Shown in pieces: positions 28,482 to 37,375 of a DNA stretch of 64,000 nt. The notes under the pieces were generated by a model that saw only the letters and a list, made by a program, of their open reading frames with translations, made no database searches and had not been told where the DNA came from. The stretch covers positions 558,001 through 622,000 of the forward strand of contig NZ_CANMPQ010000002.1 in NCBI RefSeq assembly GCF_947499695.1. The letters are read 5' to 3'. Numbering within the stretch: the stretch's first letter is position 1; each line of letters begins with the position of its first letter. Source of the DNA: an uncultured Allomuricauda sp. Lineage in GTDB: Bacteria > Bacteroidota > Bacteroidia > Flavobacteriales > Flavobacteriaceae. Both the position numbers and the translations under genes were made by a program.

Positions 28482-29624
28482 ATGAAAAAATGTCTATTTG
28501 TTTTAATAGGCTTACTGTGCTTCAATCTGGGAGCCCAAGTGAAAAAAGAAATCTTCGAGTCCTTTAAGCTTCAAGAAAGAAGGGATGTTTCCTATTATTT
28601 TCCTGAAGACTATTCTGAGGATAAAAAATATCCGCTTTTGGTTGTGCTAGATGCAGAATATCTTTTTGATATTGTTGTGGCCAATGCCAAATTTTACAGT
28701 AGGCACCATAGAATGCCCGAAGCCATAATTGTTGGTGTTGATCAAGCTGAGAACGATTTGCGATGGGAAGATTGCGACTTTGATCAGACCTCGGGATTAC
28801 CAACAGAAAAAGGTGCTCTGTTTTATGAATTTTTGGGGACAGAGCTTATACCTTATTTGGAAACACAATATAATGTCGCTCCCTTTAAAATGTTCATAGG
28901 ATATGACATAACTGCCAATTTTGGAAACTACTTTTTGTTCAAAGACAAATCGTTGTTCAATTCATACCTATCCATATCGCCGGTGCTTGCCACAGAAATG
29001 GAAAGCAGGGTGCCTGCAAGGCTGTCAGATTTAGATCAACAAATTTTTTACAATGTGGTGTTGGAAAAAGAACCCACAGAAGAAAGGCAACGAATTCTGC
29101 AGATGAATAACGCAATTAAGTCTATCGATAAAGAATCGTTGCATTACTTTTTTGATGAATATAAGGACGCGGATCATGTTTCCATTGCAGCGTATGGAAT
29201 AAGTAAAGCATTTGACAATGTTTTTAAGATTTTTAGACCGATTACGCCGAAAGAATACAAAACGGAAATTCTTGCTTCGGACGAACCTGTATTTAAATAT
29301 CTACAAGATCGATACGATATGATTGAGAGTTTGCTTGGTTTTAGAAAACCTGTGGAACTTAATGATATCATGGCAATCTATGCAGCCTCGCTGAAAAAAG
29401 AGGATTTTGAATCCCTAAAACCACTTGCTGAGGTTTGTAAAAAGCAGTTCCCGGACACGATGATGGGCTTCTATTTTGAAGGAGAATATTACGAACAGTT
29501 GGGAGAACCCAAAAAAGCATTCAAGACTTTCGAAAAGGCATTTCAAATGGAGGAAATCGACTTTCTAACCAAGGATATGGCACTGGAAAAAATCGATGCC
29601 CTAAAAGCTGACTTCGGATATTAG
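28482..29624 (+). CDS. Exported alpha/beta-hydrolase (esterase D-like) with Asp at the nucleophile position, plus TPR-like tail
   Basis: A 380-residue protein with a signal peptide (MKKCLFVLIGLLCFNLGAQ) and an esterase-D-like core. RRDVSYYFPEDY and YPLLVVLDAEYLF are followed by IIVGVDQ. The nucleophile elbow normally reads GHSxGG; here it is GYDITAN with D142 in place of serine. The histidine in DADHVSIAAYG is kept. The C-terminal ~80 residues (FEGEYYEQLGEPKKAFKTFEKAF) look like a TPR. It could be a pseudo-esterase or an Asp-nucleophile hydrolase. It is in the pan operon orientation, 27 bp after the flippase-like gene and 43 bp before radA. Confidence 0.8.
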   Translation: MKKCLFVLIGLLCFNLGAQVKKEIFESFKLQERRDVSYYFPEDYSEDKKYPLLVVLDAEYLFDIVVANAKFYSRHHRMPEAIIVGVDQAENDLRWEDCDFDQTSGLPTEKGALFYEFLGTELIPYLETQYNVAPFKMFIGYDITANFGNYFLFKDKSLFNSYLSISPVLATEMESRVPARLSDLDQQIFYNVVLEKEPTEERQRILQMNNAIKSIDKESLHYFFDEYKDADHVSIAAYGISKAFDNVFKIFRPITPKEYKTEILASDEPVFKYLQDRYDMIESLLGFRKPVELNDIMAIYAASLKKEDFESLKPLAEVCKKQFPDTMMGFYFEGEYYEQLGEPKKAFKTFEKAFQMEEIDFLTKDMALEKIDALKADFGY

Positions 29625-29667
29625 ATAGTTTGATATTGCATATCTTTAGGCTCTTCTTAAAAAAGGA

Positions 29668-31029
29668 ATGGCCAAAACCAAAACTGCTTTTTTCTGTCAA
29701 AACTGTGGTTCCCAATATCCGAAATGGATAGGGCAATGTTCTTCGTGCAAACAATGGAATACCATTGTGGAAGAAGTAGTTCAAAAAGAAGAAAAGCGCG
29801 ATTGGAAAAGTAGTTCCAACGCCTCCAAAAAAGCGTCTGCTCCTCTTCGAGTTTCTGAAATTACCAATGAAAAAGAGCTGCGGTTAGACACAAAAGACCA
29901 GGAGTTTAATAGAGTTTTAGGAGGTGGTTTGGTTCCAGGGTCGTTAACGCTATTAGGGGGAGAACCGGGAATAGGAAAAAGCACACTACTATTGCAGATA
30001 GCCTTAAAGCTATCTTACAAGACTTTATATGTTTCGGGAGAGGAAAGCCAGAAACAAATTAAGATGCGGGCAGACCGCATTCATCCCGACAGTGAAAACT
30101 GCTATATCCTTACCGAAACCAAAACACAAAATATCTTTCAGCAAATTGCAAAGTTGGAACCTGACATTTTAGTGATTGATTCTATCCAAACCTTGCATAC
30201 TGATTATATCGAATCCGCTGCCGGAAGCATTTCACAAATTCGAGAATGTACAGCTGAACTGATCAAATTTGCTAAACAGAGCCATATTCCTGTAATTCTA
30301 GTAGGCCATATTACAAAAGACGGCACAATTGCTGGACCAAAGATTTTGGAGCACATGGTCGATACGGTTTTGCAATTTGAGGGTGATAGGAACTATGTAT
30401 ATAGAATCCTTCGCTCTTTAAAAAATCGTTTCGGTTCTACTGCGGAACTGGGTATTTACGAAATGCAAGGAAGTGGATTGCGTGAAGTAAATAATCCTTC
30501 TGAGGTGTTGATTTCCAAAAATCAAGAAGACCTAAGTGGAACCGCAATTGCCGCAACCGTTGAAGGAATGCGCCCATTACTTATTGAAATTCAGGCCTTG
30601 GTAAGCACCGCGGTCTACGGTACTCCCCAGCGTTCTGCAACCGGATTCAATGCAAAACGGTTGAACATGCTTTTGGCTGTTTTGGAAAAGAGGGCTGGAT
30701 TTAAGCTGGGAGCTAAAGATGTTTTTTTAAATATTACCGGAGGTATTTCGGTGGATGACCCAGCTACGGATTTAGCCGTTGTGGCCGCAATTCTTTCCAG
30801 TAATGCTGATATCCCGATTGAAAAAGGAGTTTGCTTTGCTGCAGAAATAGGATTGGCCGGAGAAGTAAGACCTGTTCAACGTGTGGACCAACGAATTCTT
30901 GAGGCTGAAAAATTGGGATTCACTGACATCTATGTTTCTAAAAACAATAAGATTGGTTTAAAAAACACCTCAATCCAAGTGCACTTGGTGTCGAAAATTG
31001 AGGATGTGGTTAGCAAGCTTTTTAGTTAA
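29668..31029 (+). CDS. radA: DNA repair protein RadA (Sms)
   Basis: RadA is a RecA-like DnaB-type helicase that promotes branch migration in recombination. An N-terminal zinc finger (CQNCGSQYPKWIGQCSSCKQW) is followed by the Walker A motif GGEPGIGKST. VIDSIQTL supplies Walker B, then the RadA-specific KNRFG motif. The C-terminal third is a Lon-protease-like domain (FLNITGGISVDDPATDLAVVAAILSS). The 453 residues match the family. It converges on the next gene with only 3 bp between stops. Confidence 0.97.
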   Translation: MAKTKTAFFCQNCGSQYPKWIGQCSSCKQWNTIVEEVVQKEEKRDWKSSSNASKKASAPLRVSEITNEKELRLDTKDQEFNRVLGGGLVPGSLTLLGGEPGIGKSTLLLQIALKLSYKTLYVSGEESQKQIKMRADRIHPDSENCYILTETKTQNIFQQIAKLEPDILVIDSIQTLHTDYIESAAGSISQIRECTAELIKFAKQSHIPVILVGHITKDGTIAGPKILEHMVDTVLQFEGDRNYVYRILRSLKNRFGSTAELGIYEMQGSGLREVNNPSEVLISKNQEDLSGTAIAATVEGMRPLLIEIQALVSTAVYGTPQRSATGFNAKRLNMLLAVLEKRAGFKLGAKDVFLNITGGISVDDPATDLAVVAAILSSNADIPIEKGVCFAAEIGLAGEVRPVQRVDQRILEAEKLGFTDIYVSKNNKIGLKNTSIQVHLVSKIEDVVSKLFS

Positions 31030-31032
31030 ACC

Positions 31033-32487
31033 CTAATCTTCCATTATACCACTTTGAAGATGTTTTGGTAAAAAAGAAAGTGTTTTTTCACGGTTATTCT
31101 TATAGGCCAGTTTGTCTTTTGTAGCATCTTTTTGATAGTACAAGTTATCAAGCAAATAGAACATAAGTAACCTATTATAGTCATCCAAGTTTTCATCGGA
31201 GATCATCAAAGGGAGTTCATCCTCAAAAACCACCAAATCCTTGCTTTCGGCTATCGCTCTTCCCATTCTGCCAATACTCCCAAAATAGTGGTTTTCAGCT
31301 ACGTTTTTACTTCGAAAAGCAGTTCCGAAAATCAATTCAGGAATATTGATATCCAATTTTTCGAGTTCCTTTATATAGGTTTGCCGGCCCTCCCATGCCC
31401 AACTACCATCTGAGACCCTACTTACTTTATCGTTCAATACATTGAGGTGTGCCCGAAGAAAAATATCCCAATTCAAGGATTCTCCAGCAAGCTGAGCAAT
31501 GTTCATGGCATGAATTCTAGGGCTGTTATCCATACTGCATTGTCCTACAACCACCCTGTTCCTCTTAAGTTTAAGTGCTTTTTCAGTTGATAAAAATCTG
31601 GTCACATATTGCTCAAATTCGTTGTTGGAATTCTTGTTCTGTAGGGCCTCTGAATAAGCTTCGTTCAATAACTCATGAAATCTGGCATCCTTGGAAAGTA
31701 CATTGTCAATAAATTCTTTTTTTGATTTTTCCCAATACTTAAGGCTGTCAATATTGGCCATCATCTGTTCCCTTGTCCAATTTTCCAAAGGGTACGTAAG
31801 TGGTTTTTTCTTTCCGTACCTTGTTTGTATATACTCAACAAACCTATTCTGTTCCGTTTTCGATTTGTCTTTATGTAAAAACCATCTTTTTTTGGACGCC
31901 CCTTCATTGAAAATTTGACTGGTGGTATCGATTAAGCATTCAGAATACATGAGCATTCGTGAATACCTTTCAGGTATTGCTCTACTGTAAAAAGGCTTAT
32001 CCAGGTAGGCTACATCCACGTACTTAGGATTCGAAAAATCCCATATCCAGTTACCGTTTTTGGAACTTTCGAATGATTCCTCCAAGACTTCCAGTCTTCC
32101 GCCATCGGGTTGTTGTCGTATTCCAATGACTTTTTCCCCATTGCGATTGGAATAATACGTTTTTGTCAGCAACAACAATTCGACATCATCATCAGCCCCA
32201 TATTTTGCAACAAACGCATCAAGTGAAATGTTATTCATCAAATCTGCTTTCAATTTTTTCAGATCGGGTTTGTTTAGGTCGAACACCCTTCCTTTTGTCT
32301 GCTCCAGGGATTTGAACTCCTTGGTTAGGTCACATACTCTAAATTCTTCGTTTTTTTCTCCAACCATAGTTTTAAGTTGCTTCATGGCATACGGAGAATA
32401 AATCAGTCCATTTTCATATGTTTTGAACTCTTGGGAAAATGTAAAAAAGGAGGATAACAGTAGAACGGTAGAAATAAAATTTCTCAT
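31033..32487 (-). CDS. Secreted protein of unknown function
   Basis: A 484-residue protein with a clear signal peptide (MRNFISTVLLLSSFFTFSQ) and no family I recognise. It is mainly helical and charged, rich in Lys/Glu, with Trp-rich short stretches (NGNWIWDFSNPKYVD; DGSWAWEGRQTYIKEL). The middle section RNRVVVGQCSMDNSPRIHAMNIAQLAGES resembles the helical repeats of secreted Bacteroidota proteins but carries no catalytic signature I can name. Only two or so cysteines remain after cleavage. It is convergent with radA and divergent from the PQQ dehydrogenase, so it stands alone. Confidence 0.7.
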   Translation of the reverse strand: MRNFISTVLLLSSFFTFSQEFKTYENGLIYSPYAMKQLKTMVGEKNEEFRVCDLTKEFKSLEQTKGRVFDLNKPDLKKLKADLMNNISLDAFVAKYGADDDVELLLLTKTYYSNRNGEKVIGIRQQPDGGRLEVLEESFESSKNGNWIWDFSNPKYVDVAYLDKPFYSRAIPERYSRMLMYSECLIDTTSQIFNEGASKKRWFLHKDKSKTEQNRFVEYIQTRYGKKKPLTYPLENWTREQMMANIDSLKYWEKSKKEFIDNVLSKDARFHELLNEAYSEALQNKNSNNEFEQYVTRFLSTEKALKLKRNRVVVGQCSMDNSPRIHAMNIAQLAGESLNWDIFLRAHLNVLNDKVSRVSDGSWAWEGRQTYIKELEKLDINIPELIFGTAFRSKNVAENHYFGSIGRMGRAIAESKDLVVFEDELPLMISDENLDDYNRLLMFYLLDNLYYQKDATKDKLAYKNNREKTLSFLPKHLQSGIMED

Positions 32488-32645
32488 AATGATCGGCTTT
32501 ATGGTTCAATATTAAATTCAACACAATAATTATTCCAATCAAAATGAGGGAACAGGTCTTTTCAATGAGCGATAAGTCAAAGTATGCTCCTATTTAACTA
32601 TTTCCAAGGTTGCGTTTTATCAACTATATTTAAAAAAACATCTCC
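32488..32645. other. Divergent intergenic spacer, nothing recognised
   Basis: The 158 bp between the unknown secreted protein and the PQQ dehydrogenase are AT-rich. No convincing TAnnTTTG box, hairpin or repeat was found, although divergent promoters must lie here. Confidence 0.4.
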
Positions 32646-34808
32646 ATGAAAAACTTTGCACCTTTTGTTTTTCTGATTTTTCTTCTCTCATCCTGTGGCG
32701 AAACCAAAAAAGATACGCTTGTCAAAGAATATCACACCACATGGCAACACTATCTGGGTGACCCAGGAAGATCTCATTATTCGACATTGAATCAAATTGA
32801 CACTTCAAACATTGAGAAACTTAAACTCATTTGGACCTATAAAAGCGGAGGTATTGAAGAGGGCAGAACTACGCAAATTCAAACAAACCCTTTGATTATA
32901 GGAGATGTGCTATATGGTGTAAATGCGGCTATCGAACTCTTTGCTCTTAATGCAAGAACAGGTAAGGAACTCTGGAAATTTAAGCCTAACGCCTCTGATA
33001 ATTCAGGACTTGGGTTAAACAGGGGACTGAGTTTTTGGGAATCCGATTCCAATGAAGAAAGTAGATTATTCTTTTCTTCAGGACCGAAGATGTATGCTGT
33101 GAATATCGAAACAGGTCTGGCAATTAATTCCTTTGGAACAAATGGAAGTATCGACCTACGAGATGGTTTGGGGAGAGATCCTGAAAAATTATCCGTTGTA
33201 GCCAATACGCCAGGAGCCATTTATAAGAATCTGCTCATTATGGGTACCCGTGTTGGCGAGGGACCCGGCTCTTCACCCGGACATATTAGAGCTTATAATG
33301 TAGTTACTGGAGAAATAGAATGGATTTTCCACACCATTCCGCAACCGAACGAATTTGGTTATGATACTTGGCCCGAAGACGCGTATAAAACAGTTGGTGG
33401 TTCAAACAGTTGGGCTGGGATTGCATTGGACGAAAAAAATGGGATAGCGTATATCCCTACCGGATCAGCTGCTTTTGACTGGTATGGTGGCGATCGTGAA
33501 GGTGAAAACTTATTTTCCAATACGCTATTGGCTTTGGATGCTTCTACTGGGGAACGCATTTGGCATTTTCAAATGGTCCATCATGATACATGGGATAGAG
33601 ATTTACCTGCTCCTCCAAATTTATTTGAAATGGAAAGAGATGGAAAAAAGATTCCAGCGGTTGCCCAAGTTACCAAAAGTGGGCACGTCTTTATTTTTAA
33701 CAGGTTGACAGGAGAATCACTTTTCCCAATCGAAGAAAGGGAATATCCTGCCTCTAAACTTGAAGGCGAGATAACACATAGAACACAACCTTTACCTTTG
33801 AAACCGAAACCTTTTGCGCGGCAAATCTTAAGAAAGGAGGATTTATACGAGCCAGAAAGGGCAGCTTTTGTTGATGATTTTGTGGACAAGGATCAAAACA
33901 TTGACCCTCCTACGGTATTACAAAAGTTTGAACAAATTACCTCGAACGGACAGTTTATCCCTATTGACACCATAGGGGTTATTTTATATCCGGGGGCAGA
34001 TGGCGGAGCAGAGTGGGGTGGCGCTGCGCTAGACCCAAACAATGGAGTAATGTATGTGAATTCAAATGAGATGGCTTGGATTGTGCGTATGTCCAAGGTT
34101 GGAGGTAAGGACGGAGAAGGGACCAACTTTGGAACAACTTCTGCAAAAATTCACTGTGCTCGTTGTCATGGCGGTGAGTTTCAAGGGTTAGGAGCCATTC
34201 CAAATCTTCAAAACTTAGAGGAAAAATTTTCAAAGGACTCCATTTCAAGTATCATAAAAAATGGAAAAGGGGCTATGCCTGGGATGCCCAACCTATCTGA
34301 TACGGAAATATCAGGAATTGCCAGTTTCCTTTTGGGCATTGAGGGAGAGACCGATCATCGGGTTGAAAAAAATGATTTGAAAGTCCCATACGCTGTCGGC
34401 GGATTTGGACGGTTTAAAGATGACCGCGGTTTTCCTGTGGTAAAGCCGCCCTGGGGAACACTTAATGCGATTGATTTGAATACAGGCGAATATCTTTGGA
34501 AAGTTCCACTTGGACATGAGGATGCATTGAATGACCCTGAAGTTCAGGTTTCAGGCACCGAAAATTATGGAGGTCCGGTAATTACAGCTGGGGGATTACT
34601 GTTTATAGCGGCTACAAAAGATGAAAAAATCCGTGCATTCAATATGAAAACCGGTGAAATGTTATGGGAGGATAAACTACCGGCTGGGGGCTATGCCACT
34701 CCAGCCACATATGAAGTTGACAGCAAACAATATTTGGTCATTGCATGCGGGGGCGGTAAAATGGGCACTCCATCTGGTGATGAATATAGGGTGTATGCTT
34801 TAGAGTAA
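32646..34808 (+). CDS. PQQ-dependent dehydrogenase lipoprotein with inserted cytochrome c domain
   Basis: This is an envelope quinoprotein that oxidises an alcohol or sugar and passes electrons to haem. It has a lipoprotein signal (MKNFAPFVFLIFLLSSC, Cys17). Propeller repeats of the PQQ family include WTYKSGGIEEGRTTQIQTNP, LDASTGERIWHFQMVHHDTWD and FNMKTGEMLWEDKLPAGG. A haem c site C504-x-x-C507-H508 (CARCHGG) sits in a roughly 75-residue insert ending in MPGMPNLSD, which supplies the Met ligand. That domain order is typical of glucose-dehydrogenase-like quinoproteins of Bacteroidota. Substrate is unknown. No PQQ biosynthesis genes are in the window. Confidence 0.92.
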   Translation: MKNFAPFVFLIFLLSSCGETKKDTLVKEYHTTWQHYLGDPGRSHYSTLNQIDTSNIEKLKLIWTYKSGGIEEGRTTQIQTNPLIIGDVLYGVNAAIELFALNARTGKELWKFKPNASDNSGLGLNRGLSFWESDSNEESRLFFSSGPKMYAVNIETGLAINSFGTNGSIDLRDGLGRDPEKLSVVANTPGAIYKNLLIMGTRVGEGPGSSPGHIRAYNVVTGEIEWIFHTIPQPNEFGYDTWPEDAYKTVGGSNSWAGIALDEKNGIAYIPTGSAAFDWYGGDREGENLFSNTLLALDASTGERIWHFQMVHHDTWDRDLPAPPNLFEMERDGKKIPAVAQVTKSGHVFIFNRLTGESLFPIEEREYPASKLEGEITHRTQPLPLKPKPFARQILRKEDLYEPERAAFVDDFVDKDQNIDPPTVLQKFEQITSNGQFIPIDTIGVILYPGADGGAEWGGAALDPNNGVMYVNSNEMAWIVRMSKVGGKDGEGTNFGTTSAKIHCARCHGGEFQGLGAIPNLQNLEEKFSKDSISSIIKNGKGAMPGMPNLSDTEISGIASFLLGIEGETDHRVEKNDLKVPYAVGGFGRFKDDRGFPVVKPPWGTLNAIDLNTGEYLWKVPLGHEDALNDPEVQVSGTENYGGPVITAGGLLFIAATKDEKIRAFNMKTGEMLWEDKLPAGGYATPATYEVDSKQYLVIACGGGKMGTPSGDEYRVYALE

Positions 34809-34810
34809 AC

Positions 34811-35851
34811 TCAAGGAGCTGGATTAGGAATAGAGTTGTGAATATCTTCAATCCCTTTTAATACTTCATCGGAAAGCTCTATATCTATGCTGCCTATATT
34901 TTCCTCTAACTGCTCCATAGTTGTTGCACCTATGATATTGCTGGTTATAAATGGTCTCGTGTTTATAAATGCCAATGCCATTTGTGCTAAACTCATACCA
35001 TGCGAGCTTGCCAATTCACTATATTTTTGAGTTGCTGCTGTTGCTGTCTCTCCACTATAGCGATCATAATGTGGAAACAAGGATAATCTGGCCTTTCTTG
35101 GTGCAATGGCATCCAGATATTTTCCGCTTAAAACACCAAAAGCAAGTGGAGAATAGGCTAAAAGGCCAATATCTTCTCGCATTGAAATTTCGGAAAGCCC
35201 AACCTCGAACAAGCGATTCAATAAACTATAGGGATTCTGAATGGTAAGCATTCTTGGTAAACTTTGGTGCACCTTGCTTTCTTCCAAATAGCGCATGGCT
35301 CCCCAAGGTGTTTCATTGGAAAGTCCAACATGTCTGATCTTTCCTTCTGAAATCAAATCCCTTAAGGTTTCCAATACCTGGTGTATATTATCTTCCCAAG
35401 GATCAATGGAATGGGCATTGAATCCTCTTTGTCCAAAATAGTTGGTGTTACGCTCGGGCCAATGCAACTGGTACAGGTCGATATAATCGGTTTGCAAGCG
35501 CCTTAAACTACCTTCCACAGCACTAACAATGGAGTCCTTACTAAATCCAGTTGTTCGAATGTATTTAGCGAAATCAGCTCTACCTGCAATTTTTGAGGCA
35601 AGTACAACTTTGTCACGATTTCCAGTTTTTTTGAACCAATTACCTATGATTTCTTCGGTTACAGCATAAATCTCCTTCTTGGGAGGTATGGGGTATAGTT
35701 CAGCCGTATCAAAAAAGTTTACACCTTGGTCAAGTGCATAGTCCATTTGCTTATGACCTTCCTCTTCGGTATTCTGTCTACCCCAGGTCATAGTACCCAA
35801 GCAGATTTTACTGACCTTGATATTGGTGTGCGGCAGTCTGGTATATTTCAT
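34811..35851 (-). CDS. NADP-dependent aldo/keto reductase (Tas-like)
   Basis: A cytoplasmic TIM-barrel oxidoreductase of 346 residues. The catalytic tetrad reads D48 and Y53 (FFDTAELYP), K87 (VVLASKIAG) and H130 (DLYQLHWPERN). The cofactor-binding C-terminal FITSNIIGATTMEQLEENI is also present. The long loop with YPIPPKKEIYAVTEEIIG matches the Tas/YajO subgroup. The substrate is unknown. It converges on the PQQ dehydrogenase with 2 bp between stops, so the two messages overlap at their ends. Confidence 0.92.
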   Translation of the reverse strand: MKYTRLPHTNIKVSKICLGTMTWGRQNTEEEGHKQMDYALDQGVNFFDTAELYPIPPKKEIYAVTEEIIGNWFKKTGNRDKVVLASKIAGRADFAKYIRTTGFSKDSIVSAVEGSLRRLQTDYIDLYQLHWPERNTNYFGQRGFNAHSIDPWEDNIHQVLETLRDLISEGKIRHVGLSNETPWGAMRYLEESKVHQSLPRMLTIQNPYSLLNRLFEVGLSEISMREDIGLLAYSPLAFGVLSGKYLDAIAPRKARLSLFPHYDRYSGETATAATQKYSELASSHGMSLAQMALAFINTRPFITSNIIGATTMEQLEENIGSIDIELSDEVLKGIEDIHNSIPNPAP

Positions 35852-35914
35852 CTAGGTATTAACTTTGAACTGGCAAAAATACTCAATCCTTATGTCGGTC
35901 TGTTAAAGGAATTG

Positions 35915-36679
35915 TTATTTTTCTATCTCTAGAAGAACAGGACAATGGTCGCTATGCTTGGCATCGGCAAGAATTACAGAACGTTTTAATCTATCTTTTA
36001 AAGAATCATTGACCATACCGTAATCTAATCGCCATCCTTTATTGTTTGCTCGTGAATTGGCACGATAACTCCACCATGTATAATTGTGCGGGTCTTTGTT
36101 GAAGTGTCTAAAACTATCTATAAAACCACTTTTAATAAAATTACCGATCCACTCGCGTTCTACAGGCAAAAAACCCGAGACATTTTTGTTACGAACAGGA
36201 TCGTGGATATCAATTGCTTCGTGACAAATGTTATAATCCCCACAAACAATGAGGTTCGGTCTTTCTTTTCGAAGTTCATCGGCATACCTCTGAAAATCCG
36301 CCATATATTTCAGCTTGTGCTCCAAACGAGCAATGTTTGTTCCTGATGGGAGATACATGCTCATGACTGAAACATCTCCATAATCTGCTCGTATGTTTCG
36401 CCCTTCAAAATCCATATAGTCGATACCAGTTCCATATGCTACATGGTCAGGCTGTTGCTTACAGAGTAAAGCCACACCGCTGTAACCCTTTTTTTGTGCA
36501 CTGAACCAATAGTGGTGCTTATACCCAGCTGCCTCAAACAAAGAAACATCAACCTGCTCCTTCATCGCTTTGGTCTCTTGAAGACATACCACATCTGGAT
36601 CTACAGCTGTAAGCCATTCAATAAAACCTTTATTTAGGGCAGCTCGAATACCGTTTACATTATAGGTAACAATTTTCAT
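35915..36679 (-). CDS. xth: Exodeoxyribonuclease III / AP endonuclease
   Basis: This enzyme cleaves at abasic sites and degrades 3' ends in base-excision repair. The ATG at 36679 starts MKIVTYNVNGIRAALNKG, the family's canonical beginning, giving 254 residues; an upstream start at 36715 would add twelve residues not seen in the family. Catalytic landmarks are N7, E35 (VCLQETK), the GDYNICHEAID metal site and the terminal SDHCPVLLEI histidine/aspartate pair. Confidence 0.95.
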   Translation of the reverse strand: MKIVTYNVNGIRAALNKGFIEWLTAVDPDVVCLQETKAMKEQVDVSLFEAAGYKHHYWFSAQKKGYSGVALLCKQQPDHVAYGTGIDYMDFEGRNIRADYGDVSVMSMYLPSGTNIARLEHKLKYMADFQRYADELRKERPNLIVCGDYNICHEAIDIHDPVRNKNVSGFLPVEREWIGNFIKSGFIDSFRHFNKDPHNYTWWSYRANSRANNKGWRLDYGMVNDSLKDRLKRSVILADAKHSDHCPVLLEIEK

Positions 36680-36777
36680 TTTATTGCTTTTGACTAAAGT
36701 ATGGAAACTCTTCAATCTTTAAAAAATAAGTTCTCAAATCATCTCATATAAAAATCTTATTTTCGACTTACTTTAAG

Positions 36778-37332
36778 ATGCAAGCACTTTTATTAATAGA
36801 TATACAAAAGGGAATTCAAGAAACTGGGTATTACGGTGACGAGCGTAACAATCCTGGAGCGGAAGAAAATTGCACCAAAATCTTGACGGCTTTCCGCCTA
36901 AAGAATTGGCCCGTATATCATGTACAACATTGTTCAACCAACTTGGAATCACCTTTGCATCCAACGAAACCTACTCATGATTTTTATCCGGGAGTTGCTC
37001 CAAGAAATGGTGAGCCAATCATTCAAAAAAATGTAAACAGCGCATTTATTGGGACCAACTTAAAGGAACAACTTGAACATAATGGCATTACAAATGTTGT
37101 CATTGTTGGTCTAACCACGGAGCATTGCATCTCAACATCCACTCGAATGGCCGCTAATTTAGGATTTAACGTTACCCTGATTTCCGATGCGACCGCAGCT
37201 TTCAATAAAACGGGTATTGACGGACAGAAAATAGAAGCGGAACTGGTGCATACGATTGAACTAGCCAATCTTAAGGACGAGTTTGCCACTATAAAAGATA
37301 CTGCCACCTTATTACAACAGCTTCAGGATTAG
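36778..37332 (+). CDS. Isochorismatase-family cysteine hydrolase
   Basis: A 184-residue Rossmann-like hydrolase with the Asp-Lys-Cys triad D8 (LLLIDIQKG), K84 (IIQKNVNSAF) and C117 (GLTTEHCISTS). The cis-peptide region GLTTEHC is typical of nicotinamidase-like and N-carbamoylsarcosine-amidase-like members. Substrate is unknown: the isochorismate pathway is not encoded here. It is divergent from xth and is probably transcribed on its own. Confidence 0.9.
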   Translation: MQALLLIDIQKGIQETGYYGDERNNPGAEENCTKILTAFRLKNWPVYHVQHCSTNLESPLHPTKPTHDFYPGVAPRNGEPIIQKNVNSAFIGTNLKEQLEHNGITNVVIVGLTTEHCISTSTRMAANLGFNVTLISDATAAFNKTGIDGQKIEAELVHTIELANLKDEFATIKDTATLLQQLQD

Positions 37333-37375
37333 TTCTTATTTTTATAGGATATTCTGTTACGTATCAAAACAACCT

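Noticed and set aside
36680-36715. Upstream start of exonuclease III
   Set aside because: The canonical MKIVTYNVNG start is internal, at 36679.
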